From: Lysobacterales bacterium
GTDB taxonomy: Bacteria; Pseudomonadota; Gammaproteobacteria; Xanthomonadales; SZUA-36
DNA length: 10,765 nucleotides
Assembly: GCA_026193295.1 (NCBI GenBank)
Contig: JAPHSB010000398.1
Span: 1-10,765, forward strand
Reading direction: 5' to 3'
Shown here: one piece after another, positions 1 to 6,830 of the stretch
Layout of the letters: the number at the start of each line of letters is the position of its first letter
How positions within the stretch are numbered: position 1 is the first letter of the stretch
Notes under the pieces: model-generated
What the model was told of the DNA's origin: nothing
Seen by the model: the letters and a program-made list of their open reading frames with translations, nothing else
Databases searched by the model: none
Position numbers and translations under genes: made by a program

Positions 1-4
1 CCCC

Positions 5-1624
5 CTAGCCGAAAATCTGCTTCATCAGCGGCGACATGCGCCGCGCGCCGGCCATCGCGGTGGCCGTCAGCAGACCGGCCATCATCGCCCCGGTGACGCC
101 GCAGGTCAGGGTGTCCTGGCCGGTGAGCCACAAGCCCCGAATCCGCGTCCGCGGCCCCAGCCAATCCTGCTGCAGCCGCTCCGGGGTGTGGTCCAGGCCG
201 TATAACTCGCCGCGCCGGTAGCCGCTGAACCACTCGGTCGACAGCGGCGTCGACACCTCGTAGTAGTCCACCCTGCCTTCGAGTTGCGGTAGCTTGTCAT
301 AGAGGTGCCGCATCAACCGTTCGCCGAGCTGCGCCTTGAATTGCTCGTAGTCTTCGCCGCGTTTGCCCCAGGTCGTGCCCTGCCATTGTTCGAACCACTC
401 GTAGGGGGCGGGCGCCACGATCTCGATGGTGGCCGTGCCGGGGTGCCGGTTCAGGTAATCGGGGTCCTTGGCCGAGGGGAAGGAAACGTAGACGACCGGA
501 AAGGGGGCTTCCGGATTCTGCAGGAATGCCTCGACCGCGGCGTCGTAGTCATTCCCCGGGTAAATCCAGAAGTTGGTCCTGGGCAGTCCCAGCTCTTCGG
601 CCGTGGCCTGTAAGCCGATGTAGACGCCGAGATGGCCGATGCTCGGTCGCACGTGCTTCAACGCGCCGTTGTAGCCGGACTTTGCGACGGCATTGCGCGG
701 CAACAGGACGTTGAAGGTGTTGTCGATACCCGCCGACGACACCACGCAGGGACACTCGATACGATGCCCGCCCTCCATCTCGACGCCGTGCACCGCGCCA
801 TTCTCGACCTCGATCCGCTTGACCCGGGCATAGGTGAACACCTCGCCGCCGGCCTGCTGGATCTTCGGGATGATGGTGTCGGCTATGCGCCAGGACCCGC
901 CGACCGGGTAGAAGCCGCCGTGCAGATAGTGCCGCGCGATCATCGCGTGCACCAGGAAGGCCGACTGCTTCGGCGGCAAACCCATGTCGCCCCACTGCCC
1001 GCAAATCGTCGCGATCAGGTCAGGATCGGCGGTCAGGCTGCGCAGCACCTCGTAGGTGTTCTGGTAGATGAATGCAGGTGTCTTCCACTTGCGGTACGGC
1101 GTCGCCAGTGCGCGCTGCCAGGGCTTCAGCAGCCGCTCCAGGCCGAGCATCGACGCCGTACCGCTCGCCTCGGCCAGCAGTTGCATGTAGCGGTCGATCG
1201 CGGCTTCTTCCGCCGGGAACTGGGCCACCAGGTTATCGCGGAACTCCTTTTTCCCGGCACGGGCGCAAAACACCTTGTCGCCGATGTAGAAGCGATCGTA
1301 TTCCGCGTCCATCGGCGCCCATTCGAGCCGGCCGCCCGACAGGAAGTCGAACAGGCGGCGGGTGCGGGTCTTGCGTCCGACATCGCCAATGTAGTGCACG
1401 CCGACGTCCCACTCGTAGCCGGCCCGCGCGTAGGAGTGGGTGTAGCCCCCGGCCGTGTAGTGCTGCTCCAGCACACAGACCTTCCAGCCGAGCTCGCTGA
1501 GCAGTGCCGCCGTGGTCAGGCCACCGATGCCGGAGCCGATGACCAGGGCGTCATAGGCGGGCGCCAGCCGGTTGGGGCGGTAGCGGCGGCCGATGCGCAG
1601 GGTGCTGGGTTGTAGGTTGGACAT
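5..1624 (-). CDS. FAD-dependent oxidoreductase, RetSat/CrtI-like (phytoene desaturase / retinol saturase superfamily)
   Basis: A 539-residue flavoenzyme. The N-terminus carries the Rossmann dinucleotide motif GSGIGG (residues 30-35) with the acidic E53 at the end of strand 2, followed by a GGYTHSY segment and GVHYIGD (75-81). That GxHYxG stretch is typical of the all-trans-retinol 13,14-reductase/carotenoid isomerase branch. The C-terminus has the second FAD-contact motif LTGQD...GVTGAMMAG (about 500-517). Length fits the family. Such enzymes saturate, desaturate or isomerise conjugated polyenes; the substrate here cannot be read from sequence. No signal peptide is seen, so a cytoplasmic or membrane-associated location is inferred. 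ATG at 1624 has only a weak upstream CAGGT. The gene lies 75 bp downstream of the cytochrome c gene on the same strand and may be co-transcribed. No carotenoid synthase (crtB/crtE) is in the window, so a simple carotenoid cluster is not supported. Confidence 0.9.
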   Translation of the reverse strand: MSNLQPSTLRIGRRYRPNRLAPAYDALVIGSGIGGLTTAALLSELGWKVCVLEQHYTAGGYTHSYARAGYEWDVGVHYIGDVGRKTRTRRLFDFLSGGRLEWAPMDAEYDRFYIGDKVFCARAGKKEFRDNLVAQFPAEEAAIDRYMQLLAEASGTASMLGLERLLKPWQRALATPYRKWKTPAFIYQNTYEVLRSLTADPDLIATICGQWGDMGLPPKQSAFLVHAMIARHYLHGGFYPVGGSWRIADTIIPKIQQAGGEVFTYARVKRIEVENGAVHGVEMEGGHRIECPCVVSSAGIDNTFNVLLPRNAVAKSGYNGALKHVRPSIGHLGVYIGLQATAEELGLPRTNFWIYPGNDYDAAVEAFLQNPEAPFPVVYVSFPSAKDPDYLNRHPGTATIEIVAPAPYEWFEQWQGTTWGKRGEDYEQFKAQLGERLMRHLYDKLPQLEGRVDYYEVSTPLSTEWFSGYRRGELYGLDHTPERLQQDWLGPRTRIRGLWLTGQDTLTCGVTGAMMAGLLTATAMAGARRMSPLMKQIFG

Positions 1625-1640
1625 CCGTCTATGCTACCTG

Positions 1641-1684
1641 AACTACAAAAAGCCCCGGTTTGCAGTTCGCGAAGGAGCCGCTCC
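1641..1684 (-). repeat. Hairpin-rich spacer (possible attenuator/terminator or REP-like remnant)
   Basis: Read on the minus strand, the spacer between the cytochrome gene and the flavoenzyme gene holds an 11-bp palindrome (GGAGCGGCTCC, 1674-1684), an 8-bp palindrome (TTCGCGAA, 1666-1673), and a 9-bp stem AACTGCAAA/TTTGTAGTT (1659-1667 with 1641-1649, one G-U pair, 9-nt loop). The last stem includes a run of five T residues on its 3' side but no T-tract beyond it, so it is not a textbook terminator. The GGGAGCGGCTCC...TTCGCGA string resembles extragenic palindromes seen in many gammaproteobacteria. Role is inferred: RNA processing, partial termination or a degenerate repeat. Confidence 0.4.
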
Positions 1685-1699
1685 CATGAAAGGGTCGAC

Positions 1700-2800
1700 T
1701 TACCAGCCGTCGAGCAGGCCCCCGTCTGCGAAATCCCAGATAAAGTAAACATAAGCGCGCCAGTCGTACCGGTCACGATCGTTCAGCGGTAGCTCGACAC
1801 CGGCGTTGAGCGCGATGTTGCCACGCTTGTTCAGGCCGATCCGCAGCTGCGGCAAGGCCGAGACTTGCACGGCGTCCTTCCGGCCGGGGCCGGTACCGCG
1901 CTCGAAGGGCACTTCCGCCACCAGTTCAAGGGCTGGAAACACCGCGCGTCCCTTGTCGGTGTGGACCCAGTGCACGATGCCGGCGAATTCGGCGCTACTT
2001 CCATCCGAGTCTTCCAGGTCGAGCTTCAGGCGGCCGCTGCCCTGCAAGGTCCATTTCGGGGCGAGGATCTTGCCAAATGCGAGGTAGGGCAGAAACTCCC
2101 AGTTGGCGTCATGGTTCAGCGGCACAGCGACCTGGGCGGCCCCGGTCAGAATGAAGCCGGCGCGCCTGTCGTGCTTCAGCACGTACTTGAAACCCGGCTC
2201 GAGATGGCCGAATTCGGAGCTGCTGCCTTCGACCTCATGCGTTACCTCCATGATGCCCTGGCCGCGCTGGCCCATGCGAAACTCATACTCCAGCGTGTTC
2301 TTCCAGGCGTTGTCCCCGTCCTGACCCGTGTAACGCTGCTTCCATACCCACTCGTCTTCCGGGAACGCTTTCTTGGTGCGAACGGGCAAGAACAGGTTGA
2401 GCTCACCGTCCGGGTAGTCGTGCTCACCACCGAGGGTCTTGATATAAGCCAGCACGTTGTCGATGTCCTGCTCCGACAGCGACCCGCCAAAGGCAGGCAT
2501 CATTTCCGAGAAACCCATTTCCGCACCGCCATAAGTAACCACCATCTTCCAGGTCGAGGCCGGCTCTCGGCTGTTGAACAGCGCGTCGGAGAAATTGGCT
2601 GGCATCACGCCCAGGCTTTGTACCAACGGGGAATCGGCGTCGGGGCTGCCCGCCGGCCCGTGACAGGTCGTGCAATTCGCTTCAAAGATCTCGGCGCCGC
2701 GCGCCAGATCGTCTGCCGAAACGGGCTGAAGCACTCCGGCCGTCAGCCAAAGCGCGAGGAAAAGGCCTAAAAGAGAGTCGCTTATCGGATGTGCCCACAT
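1700..2800 (-). CDS. Secreted cytochrome c fused to a beta-rich outer-membrane-like domain
   Basis: Residue numbers count from the first ATG (2809; 369 aa). A hydrophobic signal sequence (about 12-32) ends in PVSA before DDLARG. A class I cytochrome c domain follows: haem-binding CTTCH (C46, C49, H50) and a likely axial Met in SEMMPAF (M104), ending near KTLGG (128). The rest (about 138-369) is rich in alternating polar/hydrophobic strands with turn-forming residues. It ends in aromatic-rich segments (YVYFIWDF) and a terminal Trp, as in outer-membrane beta-barrels such as the phenol/MetA-pathway transporter type; no Pfam match can be proven here. Three in-frame ATGs occur at 2809, 2806 and 2800. 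The GGAG at 2811-2814 sits 10 nt from the ATG at 2800 but only 1-4 nt from the others, so 2800 is preferred. The regulator gene is upstream and the flavoenzyme downstream. Inferred role: periplasm-facing electron-transfer module held at the outer membrane. Confidence 0.85.
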   Translation of the reverse strand: MWAHPISDSLLGLFLALWLTAGVLQPVSADDLARGAEIFEANCTTCHGPAGSPDADSPLVQSLGVMPANFSDALFNSREPASTWKMVVTYGGAEMGFSEMMPAFGGSLSEQDIDNVLAYIKTLGGEHDYPDGELNLFLPVRTKKAFPEDEWVWKQRYTGQDGDNAWKNTLEYEFRMGQRGQGIMEVTHEVEGSSSEFGHLEPGFKYVLKHDRRAGFILTGAAQVAVPLNHDANWEFLPYLAFGKILAPKWTLQGSGRLKLDLEDSDGSSAEFAGIVHWVHTDKGRAVFPALELVAEVPFERGTGPGRKDAVQVSALPQLRIGLNKRGNIALNAGVELPLNDRDRYDWRAYVYFIWDFADGGLLDGW

Positions 2801-2914
2801 GGTCATCATTCTCCGTCATGCTGCTTGGCAATCGGCCGTGGAATGAATGATAAGAAATCCAGTGACGGAGCGAACTGACGCGACTCAAAAGAATCGCAAG
2901 TAACGCGCGAGACT

Positions 2915-3838
2915 CTAGTGGCTGCGAAACTCCACCGGAGACAACCCGGTGTGTGTCTTGAACGCTTTGGAAAAATGGCTGCGGCTGGCAAACCCGCAAC
3001 GCTGGGCAATGTGCTCCACCGGCAAGGCGCTGCTCTGCAGCATTTTGGCCGCCCTCTCCAGGCGTACCTGGTTGACCAGCTTCATCGGGGGCTTGCAAAA
3101 AGCATCCTGAAAGTGCTTGGCAAACGCTGAGCGGCTCATGTTGACGGATTCGGCCAATGATTCAACGGTGTGCGGGGCGGACGGATCCTCGAGAATCCTG
3201 TCGATGGCCCTGGCCAGGCGCGGATCGTCCAACGCATTCAACCAGGCCAGGCTGGAGTCGGATTGTGCCGACAGGGCCCGCAGCATGTGTACCAGCAACT
3301 GGGTCATGATCGCGCCCTGCAGGACCGGCGTGCCCGGGGCGCCGTTCCTCTGCTCCTGGATCAGCGACTGAAACAGCCCGGGGACCTCCGGGACCGTGGA
3401 CAGGTCGACGACCAGCACCTCCGATAGATGGTCGAACAGGCCGATGGAATCTCCATAGCGGACATTCAACGTACCGCAGCCCACGACCATTTCCGCGGGT
3501 GAGTCACCTGCGACGATATAGTGCACGGGCGGGCCCGTCGGCGTGCAGTCAATCCTCAGTTCGTGCTCGAAATCCTCCGGGGTTTCCAGGGAATGTACAG
3601 TCCCCGCCGGAATGACGATAAGCCAGTTCGGCCCTAACGGAGTATGGGTGCCGTCGGGACAGCTCAGCCAGCCGTCGCCCTGGACAACGAAATGCAGCAT
3701 GGCGCACGGGGGTCCCGGCAGCGTCAGACGCCAACCGGATTGCAGCATGCACAGGGCAAAAGGCTCCACCTCCACGCTGAGGTTCGCCAGGTAACGATCC
3801 AAAATCGATGAATTTTCCGTTCGTCGCGTGTCGAGCAT
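2915..3838 (-). CDS. AraC-family transcriptional regulator with N-terminal cupin domain
   Basis: 307 residues from the ATG at 3838. The N-terminal part (about 10-175) is a cupin-like sensor of the type common in AraC regulators (Cupin_6-like), with MLHFVVQGDGWL and a PAGTVHSLE segment giving a typical cupin HxL signature. The C-terminus (about 210-305) is the double helix-turn-helix: first around TVESLAESVNMSRSAFAKHF (225-245), second around HIAQRCGFASRSHFSKAFK (275-294), ending in LSPVEFR. The frame stays open upstream to a TTG at 3910. The ATG at 3838 is preferred because AGGGA precedes it, homologues commonly begin at an MLDxxR-like start, and the longer version would swallow the divergent control region. 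The gene faces away from the cysteine hydrolase gene and lies upstream of the cytochrome gene, so either or both may be targets. The ligand is unknown. Confidence 0.93.
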   Translation of the reverse strand: MLDTRRTENSSILDRYLANLSVEVEPFALCMLQSGWRLTLPGPPCAMLHFVVQGDGWLSCPDGTHTPLGPNWLIVIPAGTVHSLETPEDFEHELRIDCTPTGPPVHYIVAGDSPAEMVVGCGTLNVRYGDSIGLFDHLSEVLVVDLSTVPEVPGLFQSLIQEQRNGAPGTPVLQGAIMTQLLVHMLRALSAQSDSSLAWLNALDDPRLARAIDRILEDPSAPHTVESLAESVNMSRSAFAKHFQDAFCKPPMKLVNQVRLERAAKMLQSSALPVEHIAQRCGFASRSHFSKAFKTHTGLSPVEFRSH

Positions 3839-3885
3839 AATCCCTGCAGTCAGCCGCCTTGCACGTCCGGCGGCAAAAGTGTGGA

Positions 3886-3914
3886 CAAATTCGCACAAGC
3901 TTCGTACCAATTTG
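3886..3914. promoter_or_regulatory. Imperfect inverted repeat in divergent promoter region (candidate operator)
   Basis: Two arms, CAAATTCG at 3886-3893 and CCAATTTG at 3907-3914, are inverted about position 3900. Outer hexamers CAAATT/AATTTG match exactly, and 10 of 14 positions match when the arms are extended to the centre (CAAATTnGnAC core), around an AAGCTT. It lies between the AraC-type gene (ATG 3838, minus) and the cysteine hydrolase (ATG 4002, plus), where a shared operator is expected. Binding by the regulator is an inference; AraC proteins often prefer direct repeats. Confidence 0.4.
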
Positions 3915-4001
3915 CATAACTGTCTGCTTCAGCATAGGCGTCGGACGCATAACCGTCTACCCGGCCCCCAGGGCCAATGACGCACTAACGAGGAGACTAC
4001 C

Positions 4002-4751
4002 ATGGAGAGATTCATCAAAACGGGCATTCAACTGATCCTGGGCGTGAGCCTGTTTCCGACGCTGGCCATGGCCCAGCTTCCGGACCCGGGCCTGACCATT
4101 GACAGCGCACGCACCGCCGTGGTCATTACCGACCCGCAGAACGACTTCCTGAGCCCTGAAGGCGCCACCTGGGGCCTGGTGGGGGCCAGCGTCAAGGCCA
4201 ACGGCACGGTTGCCAACATCGCAACCCTGATGAAGACCGCCAAGGCCAGCGGCATCGACGTATTCATCTCACCCCATTACTACTACCCGACCGACCACGG
4301 CTGGCAGTTTGGCGGCGCGGTCGAGACCATGATGCACTCGATCAACATGTTCGACCGCAGCGGTGCGCTTTCCGTCGAGGGACTCGAAGGCTCGGGCGCC
4401 GACTGGCTGGCAGTTTACAAGCCGCTGATCAATGACGGGAAGACCATCGTGGCCAGCCCGCACAAGGTGTATGGTCCTGAGTCCAATGATCTGGCGCTGC
4501 AGCTGCGCAAACGCGGCATCGACAAGATCATCCTCGGCGGCATGTCCGCCAACCTGTGCGTTGAAGCGCACATGCGGGAACTGATCGAACAGGGCTTCGA
4601 AGTTGCCGTGGTGAAAGACGCGACCGCAGCGGCGCAGACCCCGGACATCGATGGCTATGCCGCCGCTGTCACCAACTTCCGTTTCCTGGCCAGCACCGTG
4701 TGGACCACCGAGCAGGCCAGTGCCGCCATGGTCGCGGCGGCCGGAAACTGA
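4002..4751 (+). CDS. Periplasmic isochorismatase-like cysteine hydrolase
   Basis: 249 residues with a strong Shine-Dalgarno AGGAG (3991-3995) 6 nt before the ATG. The N-terminus is a Sec signal peptide: charged MERFIK, a hydrophobic core, and an AMA cleavage site before QLPDPG (about residue 24/25). The mature part shows the isochorismatase-superfamily triad: D44 in VITDPQNDF, K155 in ASPHKVYG, and nucleophile C186 in GGMSANLCVEAHMREL. The family includes isochorismatases, nicotinamidases, N-carbamoylsarcosine amidases and biuret hydrolases; all use the D-K-C set to cleave amide or ether bonds. The substrate cannot be assigned. The nicotinamidase metal-site pattern (DxHxxxH) is not evident. 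Export is notable, since most characterised members are cytosolic. The gene is divergent from the AraC-type regulator, so regulation by it is plausible. Confidence 0.92.
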   Translation: MERFIKTGIQLILGVSLFPTLAMAQLPDPGLTIDSARTAVVITDPQNDFLSPEGATWGLVGASVKANGTVANIATLMKTAKASGIDVFISPHYYYPTDHGWQFGGAVETMMHSINMFDRSGALSVEGLEGSGADWLAVYKPLINDGKTIVASPHKVYGPESNDLALQLRKRGIDKIILGGMSANLCVEAHMRELIEQGFEVAVVKDATAAAQTPDIDGYAAAVTNFRFLASTVWTTEQASAAMVAAAGN

Positions 4752-4775
4752 CCGCTACGGATCGTCTGCTATATT
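4748..4775 (+). promoter_or_regulatory. Candidate sigma70-type promoter before the ferritin-like/Fe-S fusion gene
   Basis: A -35-like CTGACC (4748-4753, matching TTGACA at four of six) is separated by 16 nt from a -10-like TATATT (4770-4775, five of six). The -35 overlaps the stop codon of the upstream hydrolase gene. The predicted start of transcription would be near 4782, at the foot of the hairpin that follows. This rests on consensus matching alone. Confidence 0.35.
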
Positions 4776-4780
4776 CATAG

Positions 4781-4805
4781 GGGAGGCCGTGGAGCGCGGC
4801 CTCCC
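4781..4805 (+). terminator. 9-bp GC-rich stem-loop between the hydrolase and Fe-S fusion genes
   Basis: A perfect inverted repeat: GGGAGGCCG (4781-4789), 7-nt loop, CGGCCTCCC (4797-4805). The stem is strong but is followed by GACTTTC rather than a run of T, so termination would be inefficient or would need a factor. Alternatively, if the promoter just upstream is real, the hairpin sits at the very 5' end of the fusion-gene mRNA, where it could protect the transcript. It ends 8 nt before the AGGAG of the next gene. Confidence 0.45.
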
Positions 4806-4832
4806 GACTTTCAGGAGACCTTGGACCCCAGC

Positions 4833-6830
4833 ATGAACGCAGAAATCAACATCGCCGTTAATGACCGGGAAGAGTTGCTCTACCTGCTCACCGAAGCGGC
4901 TCAATTCGAGCACGTGGTGATGTGCACCTACCTGTACGCCCAATGGAGCCTGAAAAAGGACACGAGCGAAGGCATCACGGCTGAGGAAAAAGAGGCCATC
5001 GACCGCTGGCGGGCTTCGATCCGCAGCGTGGCGATGGAAGAGATGCTGCACCTGGCCCTGGTCAACAACCTGATGGCGGCATTTGGCGCGACACCGCACC
5101 TATCGCGCCCGGACTTCCCGGTAAAACAGGGCTACTTCCCTGCGGACCTCGACTTTCACCTGGCGCCTTTCAACGAGGCGACCATCCAGCACTTCGTGTT
5201 CATCGAGCGGCCGGAAGGCATCGACGTGAAGGACGGAGCGGGCTTTACCCATGAATCGCACTACCAGCGGGTGGTCTGTACCGATCTGCTCACACCCACC
5301 GCGCGGGACTACGGTTCACAAGGCCACCTGTATCACGGCATCGCCCAGGCGATCCGCCGCCTGGCCGGACAACTCGGTGAGGAGAACCTGTTCATCGGCC
5401 ATGGCGAAGCGCAACTCAGCTCGGCCGAATTTCCGCTGCCGGGGCTGTTCGAGGTCAGCGGCGTCGACACCGCGATGAAAGCGATCGAAGAGATCGTCAG
5501 CCAGGGTGAAGGCGCGCCGGCACACCGGGAAGACTCGCATTACGCGCGGTTCGAGGCGATCCGCAAGGAATTTCACGCGCTTAAACAGGCGCGGCCGGAC
5601 TTCGAGCCGGCCTACCCGGCTGCCAAGAACCCGGTCCTGACCGAATTCGCGGACGAGGAGCACGCAACACGGGTGACCGAGCCGCTGGCCCGGCGCGTCG
5701 TGGATCTCGGCAACGCCGTTTATGGACTGATGCTGCAAACCCTGGCCCAGGTGTGTGCTCCGGTACCACTGCCAAGCGGTCTGCGGCAGGGCCTGTCGGA
5801 CGTTTCCTGCCAGCTGATGCGCTACGCCACCGTGATCGGTGAGGCTGCCGCCCGCATGCCGGTTTGCGCGGACAAGCCGGGTGTCAATGCCGGCCTGAGT
5901 TTCGCCCTGCCCAAATCCTTCGGCCAGTTGGTCCAGGCCAATGCCGCCCAAATCCTGGCGGAACGCGCAGCCGAACTGGCCGCCGCCTGTCGCATCGTCG
6001 ATCGGCAACGGGAGCTTCCCGGCGTGGCCGACGGCCTGGCCGAGCTGGCCAGGCAGCTGTCCGAAATGCACAGCACCTTCGAAGAGCACTTCACCCTGGT
6101 CACCGATACCAAGCCTCCCAGCGAAGAGGCCCGGCCAGAGAAAGCGGCGCCAGACGACATTCCCTCGGCCGGGGACGCCGATAACATCGCAGCCAGCGAC
6201 GACATCGAGATCCGCTTCGACGTGGCGCGCTGCATCCATTCCCGGCGCTGCGTGCTTAACGCGCCGACGGTGTTCCTCGCCAACGTCAAGGGCCCCTGGC
6301 TGCACCCGGAAACCGACTCGGTCGAGCACCTGGTCCACGTCGCGCAGTCCTGCCCCTCGGGCGCCATTACCTACCGGCGGCTGGACGGCGGTCCGGAGGA
6401 GGCGGCACCGCAGGTCAACACGATCAACCTGCGGCAAAACGGGCCCTATGCCTTTCACGCAACGCTCAACATCGACGAACAGCCTGCCCTTTTCCGCGCG
6501 ACGCTGTGTCGCTGTGGCAAATCAAAGAACAAGCCGTTCTGTGACAACTCGCACATTGAGGCCGGCTTCGACGCCACCGGTGAACCCGCCACCATGCCCT
6601 CCGAACCCTTGCCCGAACGCGGCGGCGAACTGCGTGTCGTTCCGCTCAAGGACGGCCCGCTCAAGGTGCGCGGCCCGGTAGAAATCTGCAGCGGCACCGG
6701 CCGCACCATCAATCGCACGCAGTACGCCAAACTGTGCCGTTGTGGCGGGTCCGCCAACAAACCCTACTGCGACGATACGCATCTGCGAATCGGGTTTCGC
6801 TCCGGCAATTCTCGTGGGCAGAAAAAGTAG
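4833..6830 (+). CDS. Ferritin-like (VioB-type) / divergent 4Fe-4S / double CDGSH iron-sulfur fusion protein
   Basis: 665 residues from ATG 4833; an in-frame TTG at 4821 would add four. AGGAG (4813-4817) is 3 nt from TTG and 15 nt from ATG, so the start is unsettled. Domain order: (1) an N-terminal ferritin-like region of the VioB/iminophenylpyruvate-dimer-synthase type (about 8-310), with helix signatures QFEHVVMCTYLYA (E26, H27) and AMEEMLHL (E69, E70, H73), and a further helical part to about 420; (2) an acidic, Pro/Ala-rich linker (about 425-455); (3) a divergent mono-cluster ferredoxin domain (about 459-515) with CIHSRRC (C467, H469, C473) and CPSGAI (C507), as in YjdI-like proteins; (4) two CDGSH domains, CRCGKS...PFCDNSH (C559, C561, C570, H574) and CRCGGS...PYCDDTH (C635, C637, C646, H650), each with the 3Cys-1His [2Fe-2S] ligand set. 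Cytosolic; inferred redox or oxidative enzyme with built-in electron relay. The substrate is unknown, and no pigment-pathway genes are nearby. Confidence 0.9.
   Translation: MNAEINIAVNDREELLYLLTEAAQFEHVVMCTYLYAQWSLKKDTSEGITAEEKEAIDRWRASIRSVAMEEMLHLALVNNLMAAFGATPHLSRPDFPVKQGYFPADLDFHLAPFNEATIQHFVFIERPEGIDVKDGAGFTHESHYQRVVCTDLLTPTARDYGSQGHLYHGIAQAIRRLAGQLGEENLFIGHGEAQLSSAEFPLPGLFEVSGVDTAMKAIEEIVSQGEGAPAHREDSHYARFEAIRKEFHALKQARPDFEPAYPAAKNPVLTEFADEEHATRVTEPLARRVVDLGNAVYGLMLQTLAQVCAPVPLPSGLRQGLSDVSCQLMRYATVIGEAAARMPVCADKPGVNAGLSFALPKSFGQLVQANAAQILAERAAELAAACRIVDRQRELPGVADGLAELARQLSEMHSTFEEHFTLVTDTKPPSEEARPEKAAPDDIPSAGDADNIAASDDIEIRFDVARCIHSRRCVLNAPTVFLANVKGPWLHPETDSVEHLVHVAQSCPSGAITYRRLDGGPEEAAPQVNTINLRQNGPYAFHATLNIDEQPALFRATLCRCGKSKNKPFCDNSHIEAGFDATGEPATMPSEPLPERGGELRVVPLKDGPLKVRGPVEICSGTGRTINRTQYAKLCRCGGSANKPYCDDTHLRIGFRSGNSRGQKK

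Noticed and set aside
632..1615. Long plus-strand open frame opposite the flavoenzyme gene
   Set aside because: It is a GC-rich antisense shadow: Arg/Ala/Val-biased translation without motifs, no ribosome site, and fully overlapped by a gene with clear FAD motifs.
5..1624. Carotenoid biosynthesis cluster
   Set aside because: The flavoenzyme fits the superfamily, but no phytoene synthase, cyclase or prenyl synthase is in the window, so a pathway call is not supported.
3839..3910. N-terminal extension of the AraC-type regulator to a TTG at 3910
   Set aside because: The extension lacks homology-like content, would overlap the divergent control region and inverted repeat, and an ATG with AGGGA upstream exists at 3838.
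5316..6458. 380-codon minus-strand open frame opposite the Fe-S fusion gene
   Set aside because: The opposite strand encodes recognisable ferritin-like and ferredoxin domains with conserved ligands; the antisense frame has low-complexity composition and no domain signature.
4833..6830. Assignment of the fusion protein as VioB or a violacein/indolocarbazole pathway gene
   Set aside because: Only the ferritin-like region resembles that family; no partner oxidase or other pathway genes are present, and the Fe-S domains are not part of VioB.
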